Below, one piece after another: positions 34,430 through 45,999 of a stretch of DNA of 64,000 bases. The first letter of the stretch is position 1, and each line of letters begins with the position of its first letter. The notes below the pieces were generated by a model, which saw nothing but the letters and a program-made list of their open reading frames with translations, was not told where the DNA came from and searched no databases. Source of the stretch: Tenodera sinensis (lineage: Eukaryota; Arthropoda; Insecta; Mantodea; Mantidae); NCBI GenBank assembly GCA_030765045.1, contig CM060967.1, positions 147,699,751 to 147,763,750 on the forward strand, given 5' to 3'. Position numbers and translations under genes: made by a program.

Positions 34430-37100
34430 TCGAGAAAGGTCTGTGACTTTATCCCCAGTATATAAGGAGGGCACAGAAGTGAATTATAGAGCTGAGTTAC
34501 GCACAGGAGTCAGTCAGTGTGTTAGTAAGTGTGAGACAGCTGTGCATGTGTATGTCGTCACAAAAAGATTCAACGAGCGTTGCGGGTGATTGTAACGTCG
34601 TAATTAAGATATGAGAAAGAGGAAATGAAGAAGACACTAAGCGAAGTTATGAGAAGTAAAAATTGTAAGTTGTGATACCCCGAAGGACTTTAGATTGTGT
34701 CGACGACGAGAAGAAAACTATATTTGTGGTAAAATTTGCAGATCAATAAGGTGATAGAAAATTAATTGGACTGAGTTTGTTACTTGATACAGTACATAAG
34801 CACATTTAAATACATCGGTGATAATTATAATTAAATTCTTATCTGGTTCACAAGAAGCGAGTGTTTCACAAATATGCCACCAAACTGACAATGTGTTAAA
34901 TACTTCCATAACCTTAAAAGGAGATCCAGACACTAAATCAAGCAACTTGGAGTGATTTACAACTTCTACACAAATGCCGAAGAAGCTAATCCTTAAGATC
35001 GATGTTGGTAATAGGAGAACCACGTACAACTCACATGGGATATATCTGAGCTTGAACCGATTGAAAGCATGCTTAGAATATAAATTATTCATCACAAAAA
35101 AGTGTGATATATTTCAACGTACAACCCTATCTCTGATCACTAGAGACATATTCATCTCTTCCTGGTTTAGGAGAGCAGCCTTGGCACGATAATTAACAAA
35201 CATCGAGCTCACTCTCACGAAATTAATAACAAATGGAGGAATTAGTATCGGTTCTTAAGTACCCAAATGTTCATTATTAGTGTTATCTATAGGGCTCGGA
35301 TTTTTGGGTTCTTAAAATTAACGTTTTAGTTATTTTTGTATCTTAAAAAGTTTTTTTAGTTCTTTAACCTCCTGAAATAGTTTTTATATTATTGTTGTTT
35401 ATTAATTTTATTATTAATTGTCCTATTTTTTATAGCAATGTTGCTCATATGTCCTGTCGATCCTTTGTGCTGCTCAAAATGGGATTTTTGGCCAGAGTGC
35501 ACCTGGAAAATACGTAAATAAAATTATAGTTTATACGCTATGTGCATTATAACAGGTGTTTAATCCTTACCTGCATTCCAGCATTCGAGAACAGGTCGAA
35601 CGGGTTCTCTTGTACGGTATGTTTATCTGCACAGCACCTAGCCGCTTAATGCGACTTTATCTGTGCAGTATTGAAGGTGTTCTTATTTGTTCAAGCTTTT
35701 GTGTCTGTGGGCATGATTTCTTTCGCTTTTGGCAGATTTAGCAAAATATTACTTTGCCATCTGTGGTGAAGTTCAGATCGTTACCTATCCACTTACGAAT
35801 CAACCACCTTCGAGATGAGCTGACTTTAGGCATGACACTTGCTCCTTAAATTACCTGCCCAATCTAAGGAAAATTGACTTCTAACGATATAGTAATTGTA
35901 TGCATTAACAATAGACGATAGTCGACTGGACACAACAGATACTGTTTTTAAACGGATTGGTTTGAGTTTATGGCGGGTTCTTCTAATGACTCCTTTCCCC
36001 TCGACAACAATCCACATTCCTTGCTTGCAACAATATAGAGCTTGGTCCCACACAGCTAAATACAAGTCAGTTGCCTCTTGCATTGTTGTCATTACTCCTA
36101 AAAGCACACATAAGCGAAAAGACGTAGCAAAGATGTAACACTCGAAGTCCATTCATAATTTCATAAACATTTCATTTTCCCATTTTAAAAGTTTTTTTTT
36201 TCATATTAAAATAAATAGGAGATTTAGCCTCTTTTAGGTGTTAAAGTCTCATTTAGCCATTTTTAGGTTTTATAAGATTCAAGTATTTGGCTTCGATGAT
36301 CATGAAACACATAATTAAATTAAATCACTGCAGTTAACTATCAAGGAATAAAATGGTTAAAAAACTAAGAATCCGGGCCCTAGTTATCTATATACAACTT
36401 ACAGTTTCGTAGAGATAGAAATGATTTCGCCATTAGGAATTCTGTTGATGAAGCAGAACGCATTGTTATAAGAAGAAATTTCATGGAGGTTTCCCGGACC
36501 GATAGAGGCCACCGATAGGTATGAAGTTGTTGGAGCTTGAAATAATTGAGGACGTAAAGGTAGAGAAATCGCGCTGTGGTGTGGAGCTAAAGGGCCGGAG
36601 CCTGACGTTAATTGGATAAGAGAACACTGCAGGCCGGCTCACCGAGTCCGGAAGGATTATCGGCAAGTCCTGAAAGAGTCGGTCAAAAGAGCGAGTGCTC
36701 TGGTCGGAAACTGCCCTCCGTCTGTGTGAGATCCAATTTAAAAACCTTGTATACGATCCTTCTTTTACCAGGGTCCTCTGTCCCAATTCCGGTCGTGGAT
36801 CGCCACTTGGTATTCGACGGGCGTGTCGGCATCTCGCTTTTCACTGCAACAGTGGCATATGCAAGTTCAAGTTGCGATGCTAACTTATTCTAAGGTCTAT
36901 GTTACACCCTCAAATTTTTATGTCACAGTGTACGATAAAGCCTTTGAACATACAATGTGACCACATTTAAAAATGTTGACTATATTACACTGCCTAATTC
37001 AAAATTTTATCTTACATATTATCATAGTTTTAAAATAGATACCCAACAGTAAACAGTTTGTCTGCAACCGTAGGTGCAAAAACGTTCATTGCGTGTAATA
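34430..37100. other. Unassigned; TATA-like motif at 34458
   Basis: A TATA-like GTATATAAGG (34458-34467) is followed by TCAGTCAGT (34510), which could be an LTR or a promoter, but spacing is wide and no transcript is evident. Unrecognised frames include 34718-35095 and 35826-36152 (minus). The two-copy repeat at 35616-35700 has its own entry. Confidence 0.3.
35616..35700 (+). repeat. Two-copy dispersed repeat, copy 2
   Basis: Matches 13717-13799, sharing 'cacagcacctagccgctta' and the following 'tttatctgtg' and 'tcaagctttt' words. Confidence 0.6.
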
Positions 37101-37107
37101 GAAAGAC

Positions 37108-37195
37108 ATGTGATGTGTTACACTCACATAACTTTCTCTACTTTTGTACCAACTATTCCTACCAACACTTATTTCTCTATTTTCTTAATGTCAGG
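37108..37195 (-). repeat. R900-type 3' tail attached to a LINE
   Basis: On the minus strand the sequence reads 'taggaatagttggtacaaaa', 'gtagagaaagttatgtgag' and 'tgtaacacatca', the same order as the last 90 bp of R900 copies at 27036, 55006 and 57230. It follows at once after the stop codon of a LINE open frame. It therefore looks like the 3' UTR of that LINE. Confidence 0.7.
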
Positions 37196-37360
37196 CTATT
37201 CAGCCCGTTCCGGCGAAGTCATCACTGGAGTCCATCTTCTGCGAGGTCGGCCAACATCTCGTGCTCCTCTTGGGTTATATAGAAAGGTCTTCTTAGGTAT
37301 CCTTTCTTCATTCAGCCTCATTAAATGTTCTGTCCATTTCTTGTTATTTGTTTTATCTGC
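37196..37360 (-). mobile_element. Non-LTR retrotransposon ORF2 C-terminus
   Basis: Minus-strand frame: NKKWTEHLMRLNEERIPKK, then FLYNPRGARDVGRPRRRW and a stop at about 37196. This is the C-terminal 'W..H..R......K......G.R..GRP..RW' signature of insect LINE reverse transcriptases. It is uninterrupted over about 55 codons, so fairly well preserved. Upstream sequence is lost. Confidence 0.8.
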
Positions 37361-37469
37361 ACAGCCCTCGCAAGGCGGTCAGATGAAAATTAAATTACTG
37401 GCAAACGAAGTCAGATAAAGTGTAATGATGTACAAAATTATTATAAAATTTACAAATGGGAGGGATTAT

Positions 37470-37670
37470 GTGGTCTTCACGACTCGGGGTCGCTACTTCG
37501 CCATCAAGTAGCTCCTCAATTGGGCCCTCCGGGACCTAACGAGGCTGAGTGCGCCGCGTTCCAGATCTCGCAGCAGGGGAAAATGCTAACGCCCGTACCG
37601 GGGATCTAACTCGAGTCCTCCGCGCCAGTGGCAGGTGCGCTACTACTGTGCTACGGAGGCGGTCATGCTG
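37470..37670 (-). mobile_element. tRNA-derived SINE, group C
   Basis: On the minus strand: 'cctccgtagcacagtagtag' (A box), 'gagttagatccccgg' (B-box-like), then 'ctcagcctcgttagg' and 'gaggagctacttgatgg'. It aligns with the head half of 22400-22752. Confidence 0.7.
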
Positions 37671-37674
37671 TCAT

Positions 37675-39075
37675 AATAAGCCATTTTATTATGGGATTGC
37701 GTAAATACATTTGCATTGTTAAAGTTACAGGGAGTATTTGGCAAATAACATGTATCCCTCTCAAACGAAACTTAATGATTAGTTGCTATTAAGTCTTCTG
37801 AGAAACATCTATATTTGTAAATGTAACATTATACAAGCGTTAATATTTTATTAAATTACTTACTATTTGATAGCGCTAGCACCACTAATTCAGCATTAAG
37901 ATACTAAAAAGTCGATAGTAGGACAGATATACCAGATATCTGTCCCATTTCTATAGAGTGGGATTCTAGTGGAGTTGACCATCACGTATTTAACCTCCCG
38001 AAACTCAACATATAAAAGAAAATAATTTTAAATTCAAAGTAAATGAATTCAAGTCAAATTTACTACAGTGTTTAGTATAACATTTTGCTGCATGTATTAA
38101 TGCGTTTCTAAATTATGTATTTTAAATAAGAAAGATAGAGTGTTGAATAACGAACACTATGCATAAAAAATAAGTTTTTATAAATACATTTTCCAGTGCA
38201 CTTTTCGCAGTTATAATATTTTAGACACTTCTCAGCACTTAAAATTCCTGTTACGACACTGTTTTTTAATTATCAAAGTGAAATCTTATTCATTAATAAT
38301 TCCAGTATCATATTAAATGGATTTCGGATCCCATCGCAAGGGGTATTTAGTGTTTCCTTACCAACATAAACCACTGCGGAGTCTCAGCTAAACATGATAA
38401 CATAATTATTCTTTTGGACTACCAAATTACATTCTAATTATTTCCGATATTGCTGTTGAGATTCCTTTCTATGTCCATTTTGTAATATAAGAAACAAGGA
38501 TCCGTTAATTGGAAGTAGTTGGGGTTACCGACCAGAGCTCATTAGTTTAATGACGGTGTGAGCCAATAGATCTACGAGGGGAACCGTGGTTGTGCTATGC
38601 CACATTTGCTTATGCTTGATGCTCGGCTGGCTTCGAAAGTAATTACGGTAAAGTGAAGCAATTAGAGTTATGCAGATTTATCTTGACAGATCTTGCTTCT
38701 CGTCAGTGGAGTTGGTGTAGGAATTTTGGAAACATTAGTACATGCTTACTTTGTACTTTTACACGTCTTCTTGTCACATTGGTCAGCAGATATTGGTGGA
38801 GGTCAAACATATTCCAAGTGAACCCATTGCCCATTTGTGACTGAAGAATTGGGCGCAGTTAATGAGACGGCATTTTTTTTTACCCTTTCGGATTTTAATC
38901 CCATCATAAAATGTGATTTTTTAAAAATAAAATGGTGTTCCAAAAAACACCGACAACTCTTAGTATGTTGAATTGGATGGCAAGCTGACAAATTCTAAAG
39001 AAGGAACCTGAGTCCGGAGGGTGTCGAAGTTTGAGACAAACGGTTATAACAATTTGTTAGGATTCGTTTTGGTAT
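37675..39075. other. Unassigned AT-rich sequence
   Basis: Nothing recognised. It could include the decayed N-terminal part of the transposon at 39080, but I see no motif. Confidence 0.35.
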
Positions 39076-39079
39076 CTTA

Positions 39080-39500
39080 ATAAGGAAGGTATGCAACTCT
39101 CTGTGTACTGCGGAGGAACACTCTGAGCCTAATAACATTCCTCTATAGTTCTTGTGCCCACCCTACTGCGTTACTTGTGTAGTTTCCATCACAGTAAGGT
39201 ATTAACAGCAGTGCAACACGTACCAGTACACAGCTGCGGAAATGGCTGGGATGAGTTCCAGCACACTGATGTAAATATGTGGAATCACCTCAACATCGCA
39301 TGTTGAAATTGACACATTGGTAGAGGTGAACCAGTTCCATTGCCAGCACGGTCGACGGATGTCACACCTCTAGATTATTTTCTGTGGAGATGTATGAAGA
39401 GTATGTTGTATGGTACTCCTGTAACTTCAGCGGAGGACCTTATTGCACCTAGTGCACAGACCGACTGAAAATCTTCAAAGGCAACCGCACGTGTTGGGTC
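39080..39500 (+). mobile_element. Tc1/mariner-like transposase remnant
   Basis: The frame through 39341-39450 reads ARSTDVTPLDYFLW, MKSMLYGTPV and SAEDLIA. This matches the block 'PRSPDLTPLDFFLWGHMKSLVYETPV..EEDLIARI' of insect mariner-like transposases, here without a stop over 33 codons. Catalytic Asp in LDYF is kept. Upstream sequence has several stops; the C-terminal part lies in other frames. A 'tacagggtccaaaccatga' end-like word lies at 39626. Confidence 0.75.
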
Positions 39501-39726
39501 ATGTGCATGAGGCTCAGCATCGCCGATAAAGGCCAGTTCGAAGCTCGTTTGTAATGTAGATAGCTCGATGTGCTACTCATATTGTTGTTGAAATGTGAAT
39601 GCACTCCACTTACACTTTGATGTAATACAGGGTCCAAACCATGATTTCCGGACAGGGGTTCTTTCTTGAAAACCGAACAGTCTGCTATGCCGCACAATAT
39701 ATTAAGCGTTGTGGATGCTTATGAGA

Positions 39727-40436
39727 CATTCTCTATATGTAGTAAGTAGAGGAAATATTGTATTGCACCGAAAAATTCGGCAGTGGAAGCACATGTTTGA
39801 GACTCGCTGAATCCAAAGTACGCACTTTGAGGAAAAGGCGAGTGTGTGTGTGTGTGTGCGCGCGCGCATGTATGTGTGTGAGTGCGTGTGTGAACAGCAT
39901 AACTCAAGAAAGAGAAGTCAGTTTTGAAGAAAACCTCTACACCGCGGATTACCATTTACATGGAGCAAATTTCAAAATTTTTGATTTTCTCATATATGGT
40001 TCCAACAACTTTGATTAAAATACCATGTGTTTAAGCTATTTTAATGACAAATGAACTGTATATCTTGAATTTTCAGAAATCCTATTTCTTCCGGATGACT
40101 TTTGCATAACTGGTAAACCGTAAAATATTCACAATAAATGTAAATATCTTAAAACACAATTTATACCAAATACATTTTTTTTCTGGAGTGAACCATTTAG
40201 GAGATACTCCCAGATATTGGTTTGAATTTTCCCATAATTACACTTTGCTTAAGTAGAAAGTCATATTTCTTTTTATCTTTAATATCCTGGTCATGCAAAT
40301 GGAATGGAATTTCAAAGCGATCATATACTCGTAGCGACAAACTCTTACAGCATTTGACTATTGCTTTAAGCCCACGTATTCCGTGTCTATAAGACAATTT
40401 GCAATAAGACAGTTTCTGTAAATGTTTGTCTCAATT
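39727..40436 (+). repeat. R900 repeat, copy 9, near full length
   Basis: Left end 'ctctatatgtagtaagtag', GT/GC block at 39841-39892, 'aacagcataactcaaga', 'catttacatgga', and the right half up to 'aatgtttgtctcaatta'. The terminal 80 bp are missing. Confidence 0.8.
39841..39892. repeat. (GT)n/(GC)n block within R900
   Basis: About 52 bp of GT with an internal GC stretch and a few interruptions, at the element's own GT position. Confidence 0.9.
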
Positions 40437-40439
40437 AAC

Positions 40440-41045
40440 CGAAGCGGATAAAGATAGGCGCAGTTTGTACAAAATTTGCTGGCGAGTTAAAATCAGTTAT
40501 ATAGCTGTTTATTGTGCAACTAAATATTCACTTGGTCACTTTCTAATCGCTTTCCTTTTATGGTTCAACTCTTTGGATTCAATAAATGATAATTTTGTTT
40601 TATTTTCCGACACGACACTTCAGCGGAGAAACTAACTTTTTAATGTAATCTTGTTTGAAGGTTAACTATCCTATTCCAGGTCGTTTTCTGTTACATCGCG
40701 TAATCATTATTGTAACTTTGGATCAAATTTGAACTTTCTTTAATGTATTATTTCAATAATGTTATATATTTTTGTCTATTTTATCTTAAAAATAACCATA
40801 TATTTTAGTGTAGTAGTAGTGTCTGTAACTAACTGCTAGCTTCTCTCGTTGCCTCGCCTCCTTATATAGATAAGATGACGTAGCACGGACCTTTCTCGAA
40901 CTTCTACAAATACGCCAGCCGCCGGACCTTTCTTGAGAAATTTGAAAAACCCTTGTTCGCTGCTATTATGATTGTTGTCACGCGTTAAAGAGTAGTGGTG
41001 CGGTCAGCCTGATTTTGAGCGTCGTCATTGCCGCCACTGCTGTGC
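40440..41045. other. Unassigned sequence
   Basis: AT-rich up to about 40840, then mixed composition with repeated 'ggacctttctcgaac' and 'ggacctttcttgagaa' words (about 40888 and 40924). No gene recognised. Confidence 0.35.
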
Positions 41046-41049
41046 GCCG

Positions 41050-41215
41050 GCGTCACAATATGAATGGTCAGAAAACTGGAAAACCCGGAGAAAACCCGCA
41101 CATATGCCGCTTTGTCCACCTCAAATCCCATAGACGGTTCCCTGATCGAACTAGGACACCGTGGTGAGAGGCGAGCGGTCTAACAGTAGTCCACGGTGTC
41201 TCTAATCTCCTGAAA
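41050..41215 (-). mobile_element. tRNA-derived SINE, group E
   Basis: On the minus strand: 'gttagaccgctcgcctctca' (after a worn A box), 'tagttcgatcaggga' (B box), and the body 'gcgggttttctccgggtttt', which is shared with 42549-42742. The head is related to 59395-59500. Confidence 0.65.
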
Positions 41216-41219
41216 AAGA

Positions 41220-41754
41220 AAAAAAAGATTCAACAGAAGTTTTGTTAAAGTATTTGATACTTAATACTTCGAGCTTACGTTGCATGTGTTTTCTTGTGTT
41301 TTGAAGGTTGAGTAATGTTTTCTAAACGCTATTTATATATTGAAATCTATAAATGAAGATTACTTTAAATCACAAATTAAAGACAAGTGGCAATTGATAT
41401 TACGGTCACTTGACTAGAGCAGTAACAGCTAATGACATATTTTGTACAGGACCGTGTACACGATGATTGAGTCATGTCGCTTTGAAAAGGCCCGTTAATA
41501 ACCACGAAACCAGAGCGATTTAATCAAGTGCGAAATGAAACACATGACCTGGTACCCTGCTTCTTCATGGCTAACTACAACCCCCTCTGGTCCTCCCCCC
41601 CCCCCCCGCGCCCCCCTTCCTCTAGCGTCACAGAGCAATTAACTGTGGCGGTTTCAGAACATGCTACACTTACTTACAGTTTAAACGTATTCAGTTTCTG
41701 AAATTGAAGTCTCCATTCCTGTCAGTAAAATATTTCTGGCGCGTAAAAGGCATG
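41220..41754. other. Unassigned; poly-C run
   Basis: No gene recognised. A run of about 14 C followed by more C and GC lies at 41597-41616. Confidence 0.4.
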
Positions 41755-42271
41755 TGTGTATTAACTACACGTTTAATCCTACTTGCTAGTAATTCTTTAT
41801 TTCCCACACAATAAATCTGAATCAAAAATTGTAGATAGTTTTGAAGGAAAATCTTGACACAGTTCACTGTCTCTGTACACCATCTGTCTCACAAACAGCT
41901 GGCTTCGACGATACACTCACTAACAGCTGCTTTATACAAAAAACAACTCCCACACGACCAGAAAAGTCTAAATCACTCAAAATTCTCAACACTGGCTGTA
42001 CCTAGCCCACTTAAAAAGGAACTCTGTCCGTGTTCTGCCGCTTTTATAGTCCAAGCGAAGTGTCGGCTGGATTCGCTGTGTTCTGTCACGCTCATAGTCG
42101 TCTAAGTTGTGACTGCTCCATTGCCGTCGGGCCGCGTATTTACAGCTAGTGGTGTGAGGTAGAGAAGAGGCTATAGTATGCCACCCGGCCGGTTATAAAC
42201 CAAATTATTTTGCAGTAGTTGGCATTTTTCAGCTATCGCTAGTGACCTGTTTTAAAATTACAATAGGTGTT
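41755..42271 (-). mobile_element. Possible LTR
   Basis: On the minus strand the segment has a TATA box CTATAAAA (42042-42049) followed by AATAAAG (about 41795-41801) near its end and a terminal 'gttaatacaca'; a plausible start is 'tgtaattttaaaac' at 42271. The order of signals fits an LTR, but I find no matching target duplication and no primer site. Ends are a guess. A host promoter is an alternative. Confidence 0.35.
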
Positions 42272-42416
42272 TTTCATTTTTGATTCCGGTTTTCAGACAT
42301 TGCATCGAAGCATAGAGTGGAGAGCAAATAATATACATTAAATTTCCTTTTTAATTAAAGAATTTTCGTTGATGCCAGTCCAACAACACTGCTTGGCATG
42401 CACCTTTTTCGGTCTA

Positions 42417-42548
42417 TTCCACCATTTTTACTTTCTGTACTGGTAAGTAGAGAAAGTATTGCATTGGATGCCGAGATATCACCGGAAATATATGTTTTGA
42501 GGCCCCCGAATCCAAAAACAAAGCATTTTTAGAAAAATGTCCGTGTGT
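42417..42548 (+). repeat. R900 repeat, copy 10, left part
   Basis: Left end 'tttttactttctgtactgg', 'tgccgagatatcaccggaaa', 'ttttagaaaaatgtccgtgt'. Split here by a SINE; the GT block resumes at 42743. Confidence 0.85.
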
Positions 42549-42742
42549 TTTTGTTTTGTAGTGTTTAACGCCCGCTTTTACTACTACGGCACCGCAGGCG
42601 GTGACACTGATGATACATGGAATGAAGATGGAGCACCGGTGGAATGAAATGGCGGGGGAAACCTGAGTACTCGGAGAAAACCCGCCCTGACGCCGCCTCG
42701 TCCACCACGAATACCACATGCGAGTCCCTGGGATCGAACCCG
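42549..42742 (-). mobile_element. SINE group E inserted in R900, with 10-bp target duplication
   Basis: On the minus strand it starts within the B box ('cgggttcgatcccaggg'), followed by 'gcgggttttctccgagtac', 'gcgggcgttaaacac' and an A-rich tail 'tacaaaacaaaaa'. The word 'gtccgtgtgt' lies on both sides (42539-42548, 42743-42752). The head is truncated at the 5' end, as often happens in LINE-driven insertion. Confidence 0.85.
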
Positions 42743-42800
42743 GTCCGTGTGTGTATGTGTGTGTATGTGTGTATGTGTGTGTATGTGTGTGTGTGTGTGT
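42743..42800. repeat. R900 copy 10 continued: GT/TATG block
   Basis: GT units with 'tatg' interruptions, continuing the GT block of R900 copy 10 after the SINE. R900 similarity ends here. Confidence 0.8.
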
Positions 42801-42804
42801 CAGA

Positions 42805-43020
42805 AACTTTGGTTCACTGTTCACTAACCTACGTTTATACAATCCTTTGTATATTAAGGATGATAGGAATAGTTTCTTAATTATAGTAGGCTGGCAGTCG
42901 CCATAAGACGCTCAAGCTCCAGCTTGCAGCTGGCTTCTCGAATTGGGCCGTTCGTAAGACGCGGCTGCGAGAGACAAGGATGGTGAGGAAGAGAATGAAA
43001 ATAAACGAGTGAATATAAAT
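42805..43020. other. Unassigned sequence
   Basis: Nothing recognised before the telomere-like array. Confidence 0.4.
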
Positions 43021-43021
43021 A

Positions 43022-43128
43022 ATCCTAATCTAAGCTAACCTAACCTAAACTAACTTAACCTAAACTAACCTGACCTAAACTAATCTAACTTAAACTAACC
43101 TAACCTAATCCAACTTAACCTCAACTAA
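43022..43128 (-). repeat. Degenerate interstitial telomere-type array (TTAGG)n
   Basis: About twenty consecutive five-base units, mostly CTAAC, CTAAA or TTAAC, the complement of the TTAGG telomere unit of many insects. Units carry scattered substitutions, so it is old. It lies in ordinary repeat-rich sequence and not at a chromosome end as far as the window shows. Confidence 0.75.
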
Positions 43129-43129
43129 G

Positions 43130-44555
43130 GTTACCCAATGTAACCGGCCTGTATACACAGTGGGTATGGTATTTATGAGGATGGAATTCCCGAGTATGAA
43201 ATGTGACCACTGTTCCGAAGGAAGGGTTTCAATAGCCCAATGACCCCACCTCTGCGTTAGTCGCAGTTAAATTAGTCGTTTTACCTGAGTTTCCTTTCCC
43301 ATTATACATAAAACACGACCCTAATATACAAAACGATACTTCCAGTTTACATTTTGCAAACGTTTATTTTATGCCCATTGTAATACGTCGCATCTTCCAC
43401 CCTCCACCATCATATTCAGAATATAAATGCAAGAGCAGTCCATTATTAATGCCTATCTCACTTCTGGCAAATGCCCACTGCATAAAACTTTTTCATCTGA
43501 GTCGGAACGTTGAATTATAATGCGGTCCCTCTCCGCTTTGCTCTCAATTGATTGATAACAAGAGGGCGTGAGATCGGATATTTCGAATGGCTGTAAATAT
43601 GTACATTGTTGCGTTTCCCCCTGCTACCTTAAAAACAAACAAAATAAAACAAAACACACACGTTGTCGTTTTGTGAGACAAAAAAGTAATAATTTATCGA
43701 CGTGTAAAAGTTATTGCCCTTTCGATAATCACGGTGCTGTTTTATCCAGCTTAAAACTTTTGGCGACGCATTGCGTGGTTAGTGGTTGCTGTGGAATCAA
43801 TAGAATACAAAATATATCGGCGAACACTTGTAACAAAAAGTAAAGAAGGACAAGCTGAAATAAAATGAACACACATTTGTAATTAATTAATTAGTTAATT
43901 AGTCAATAAAGGGAAAAATACAAGCATATTTAACACAATACGTAACCAATTAAATAGAATGTCAGGTTTAATTAAGCCACCGACGGTTGCTGAATCTAAA
44001 TTTCATCAGGTAACTGCTTGGATATCTCACTCTGCGTTGGACTAGTTCAGGAGATGAAGGGGCTTTTCAAATTTAATACTAACCAAAACAAAAGTGATCT
44101 TCTTTTCTTTTTATTCCAGTGAATAACTCTACTAAGTATTAGAATTTTATGCGTTAACACAAATTACTGGACTAGAACTTTGGGCATTGTCCATTTGAGT
44201 CTTCATGGCACAAGCATGGAAAAAAATTAACGCATTAGAAGAGCGGAATATTTTCAAATTTCACGTCCTGTGACAGTGCGGTTTACACAAGTCGATTTTC
44301 CAGACGCCAGACGCCAGACGGAGTTCGAGTCGAGCGGAGATGAGGTGATGTTTCCCCCGCTCGAGTGTCTTTACCGCAGTACCTAGCCGTCATACGGCTT
44401 AACCTGCGCGATGGTTTTGATGGTGTCACTACAGGGATGTTTATCACTGGGAAAAATTTGTTGGAACAGGGGTTTTTATAGGAACGGGAGGGATTGTAGG
44501 CAGGATAGTCTCTGATCTATATGTTACTGTCCGTTGGACCCTCAAATAGCATGAC
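43130..44555. other. Unassigned sequence
   Basis: No gene recognised. A 91-codon frame at 43568-43843 lacks known motifs. A short tandem 'cagacgc' triplet lies at about 44302-44321. Confidence 0.35.
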
Positions 44556-44559
44556 GCCA

Positions 44560-45560
44560 CCCGCATTTGTATACAAACTCCCAAACACAAATGCAAGTGG
44601 CCATTGAAGACACAGTCTATTCAAGAGGAAGTTTCCCAATTTATCGGAAGTCCTTTCACTTCGCTAAGCTTACTAAATGCGGAGAGCTGACAGATCTTCG
44701 TGTGAGCTCTCCGCACTTCAAGTCTGAAGTCCTCCGAAGCGATACGAGAGATGCTAAAATGGGTTCTGTGGTTGCCACCTTTGTTGCCAAGTTTGCCATT
44801 TCATTCCCAGGGAAACCTATGTGACCAGGAATTCATTCAAATGCCACATTAGTGCCAGAAGCGTATAAAACATGGGGGGCATCCTGGATAGGCACTGAAG
44901 TGCACTAAGAGAATCACTTAAAATTAGGCAGTACCTAATTTATGACAGCGCACATATAAAACGGCTCTTTGATCCATCTGTGTAAATTAAACGTCGGTCA
45001 GTGTAGCCTGATAAAAATAACCAAGGGGGTTAGAGTCTCTTGCCCTTAGGCGTTTAAATAGAAAGCTTCCTAAGAAACTACCGCAAACGAAGCCCTCTGG
45101 GTTAGGATTAAGGGTGCTTTTCCTATATCATTCGCTTAGTGGGGTGGTGAAAAATGAAGCGAACGTTGGGTGCTTGGGCATACATCTAAGCGCACAACCT
45201 TAATTTGCCGAATCTCACGTCGAAATTGCAGAGGAGGTTCTGCCGACTCGGCGTAAAGCCCCACAACTGGGCTTTCTGCAAAAGCTCCTATTGCCGTGGG
45301 TATGCCCCTATTATGGACCGCGTCTAATCTTCAGATGGTCGTGCTGACCAATAAACGATACTCCCATAGTTTAGTTTGGATCGGACCAATGCGCGATATA
45401 TTTGCAGAAAAATTGTCCAATTACCCCACAATTGGACAATTATACCCACAAGATGTTCAGGGAACGGTCACATCGTGCTCTTCTTTAGTACATAACCGTT
45501 CGAATCTTCAATATGTTATTCCTACTAAACCGTAGCGCTTTTTTCAGGCGCTGAGGTCGG
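44560..45560 (-). mobile_element. Non-LTR retrotransposon fragment, Jockey-like: RT tail and RNase H
   Basis: On the minus strand, frames read LDAVHNRGIPTAIGAFAESP, then LYAESAEPPLQFRR. These match the 'HH.GLRLATGAFRTSPV.SLY.EA.EPSL..RR' block between reverse transcriptase and RNase H in Jockey/I-type LINEs. Farther along (44825-44650), FPGNEMANLATKVATTEP matches the RNase H C-terminal 'GNE.AD.LAK' motif and its nucleotide sequence matches 59640-59830 closely. Several frame changes make it inactive. Confidence 0.8.
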
Positions 45561-45564
45561 TTTC

Positions 45565-45995
45565 CAAAGGCACATCCGGCTGAATTCCATGACACTTTCG
45601 AGTCATGGAGGGGTTAACAGCCCCTTGCATGTCAAATTTCCCCTATGTAAGGCTTGGGGAAGAGGGGTGATAGGAATGCAGTTCAGTATTTACTGTCTCT
45701 CTCCTTACCAAGTGCAGAACACAGGAACGAAGGGAAGAGGAGAGACATTCCAGTAGTGTAATCAGAGTTTTGTAAACTTCCGAGCAAACGTTGCTCTGCT
45801 GGTCACGTTGCCAGTTTAACTCCAATGCTATTCATGCTATCTTTACTCGCTGCTAATTTCTCTTAATTTCAGTTGTAAAATTGTACTTGTCACTTGTCAC
45901 TTTTATGTCGGAAATAATGGTAAAAGTAATGTAGAAGTAGATAATCCTCCATCTAGGAGTGCTGCGAAATCATGATATTGTGGTTGTAGAACAAA
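45565..45995. other. Unassigned sequence
   Basis: Nothing recognised. Confidence 0.4.
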
Positions 45996-45999
45996 GGGG

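Noticed and set aside
35826..36152. 108-codon frame on minus
   Set aside because: No recognisable family, no splice context, and an overlapping 80-codon frame on the other strand; kept as unassigned.
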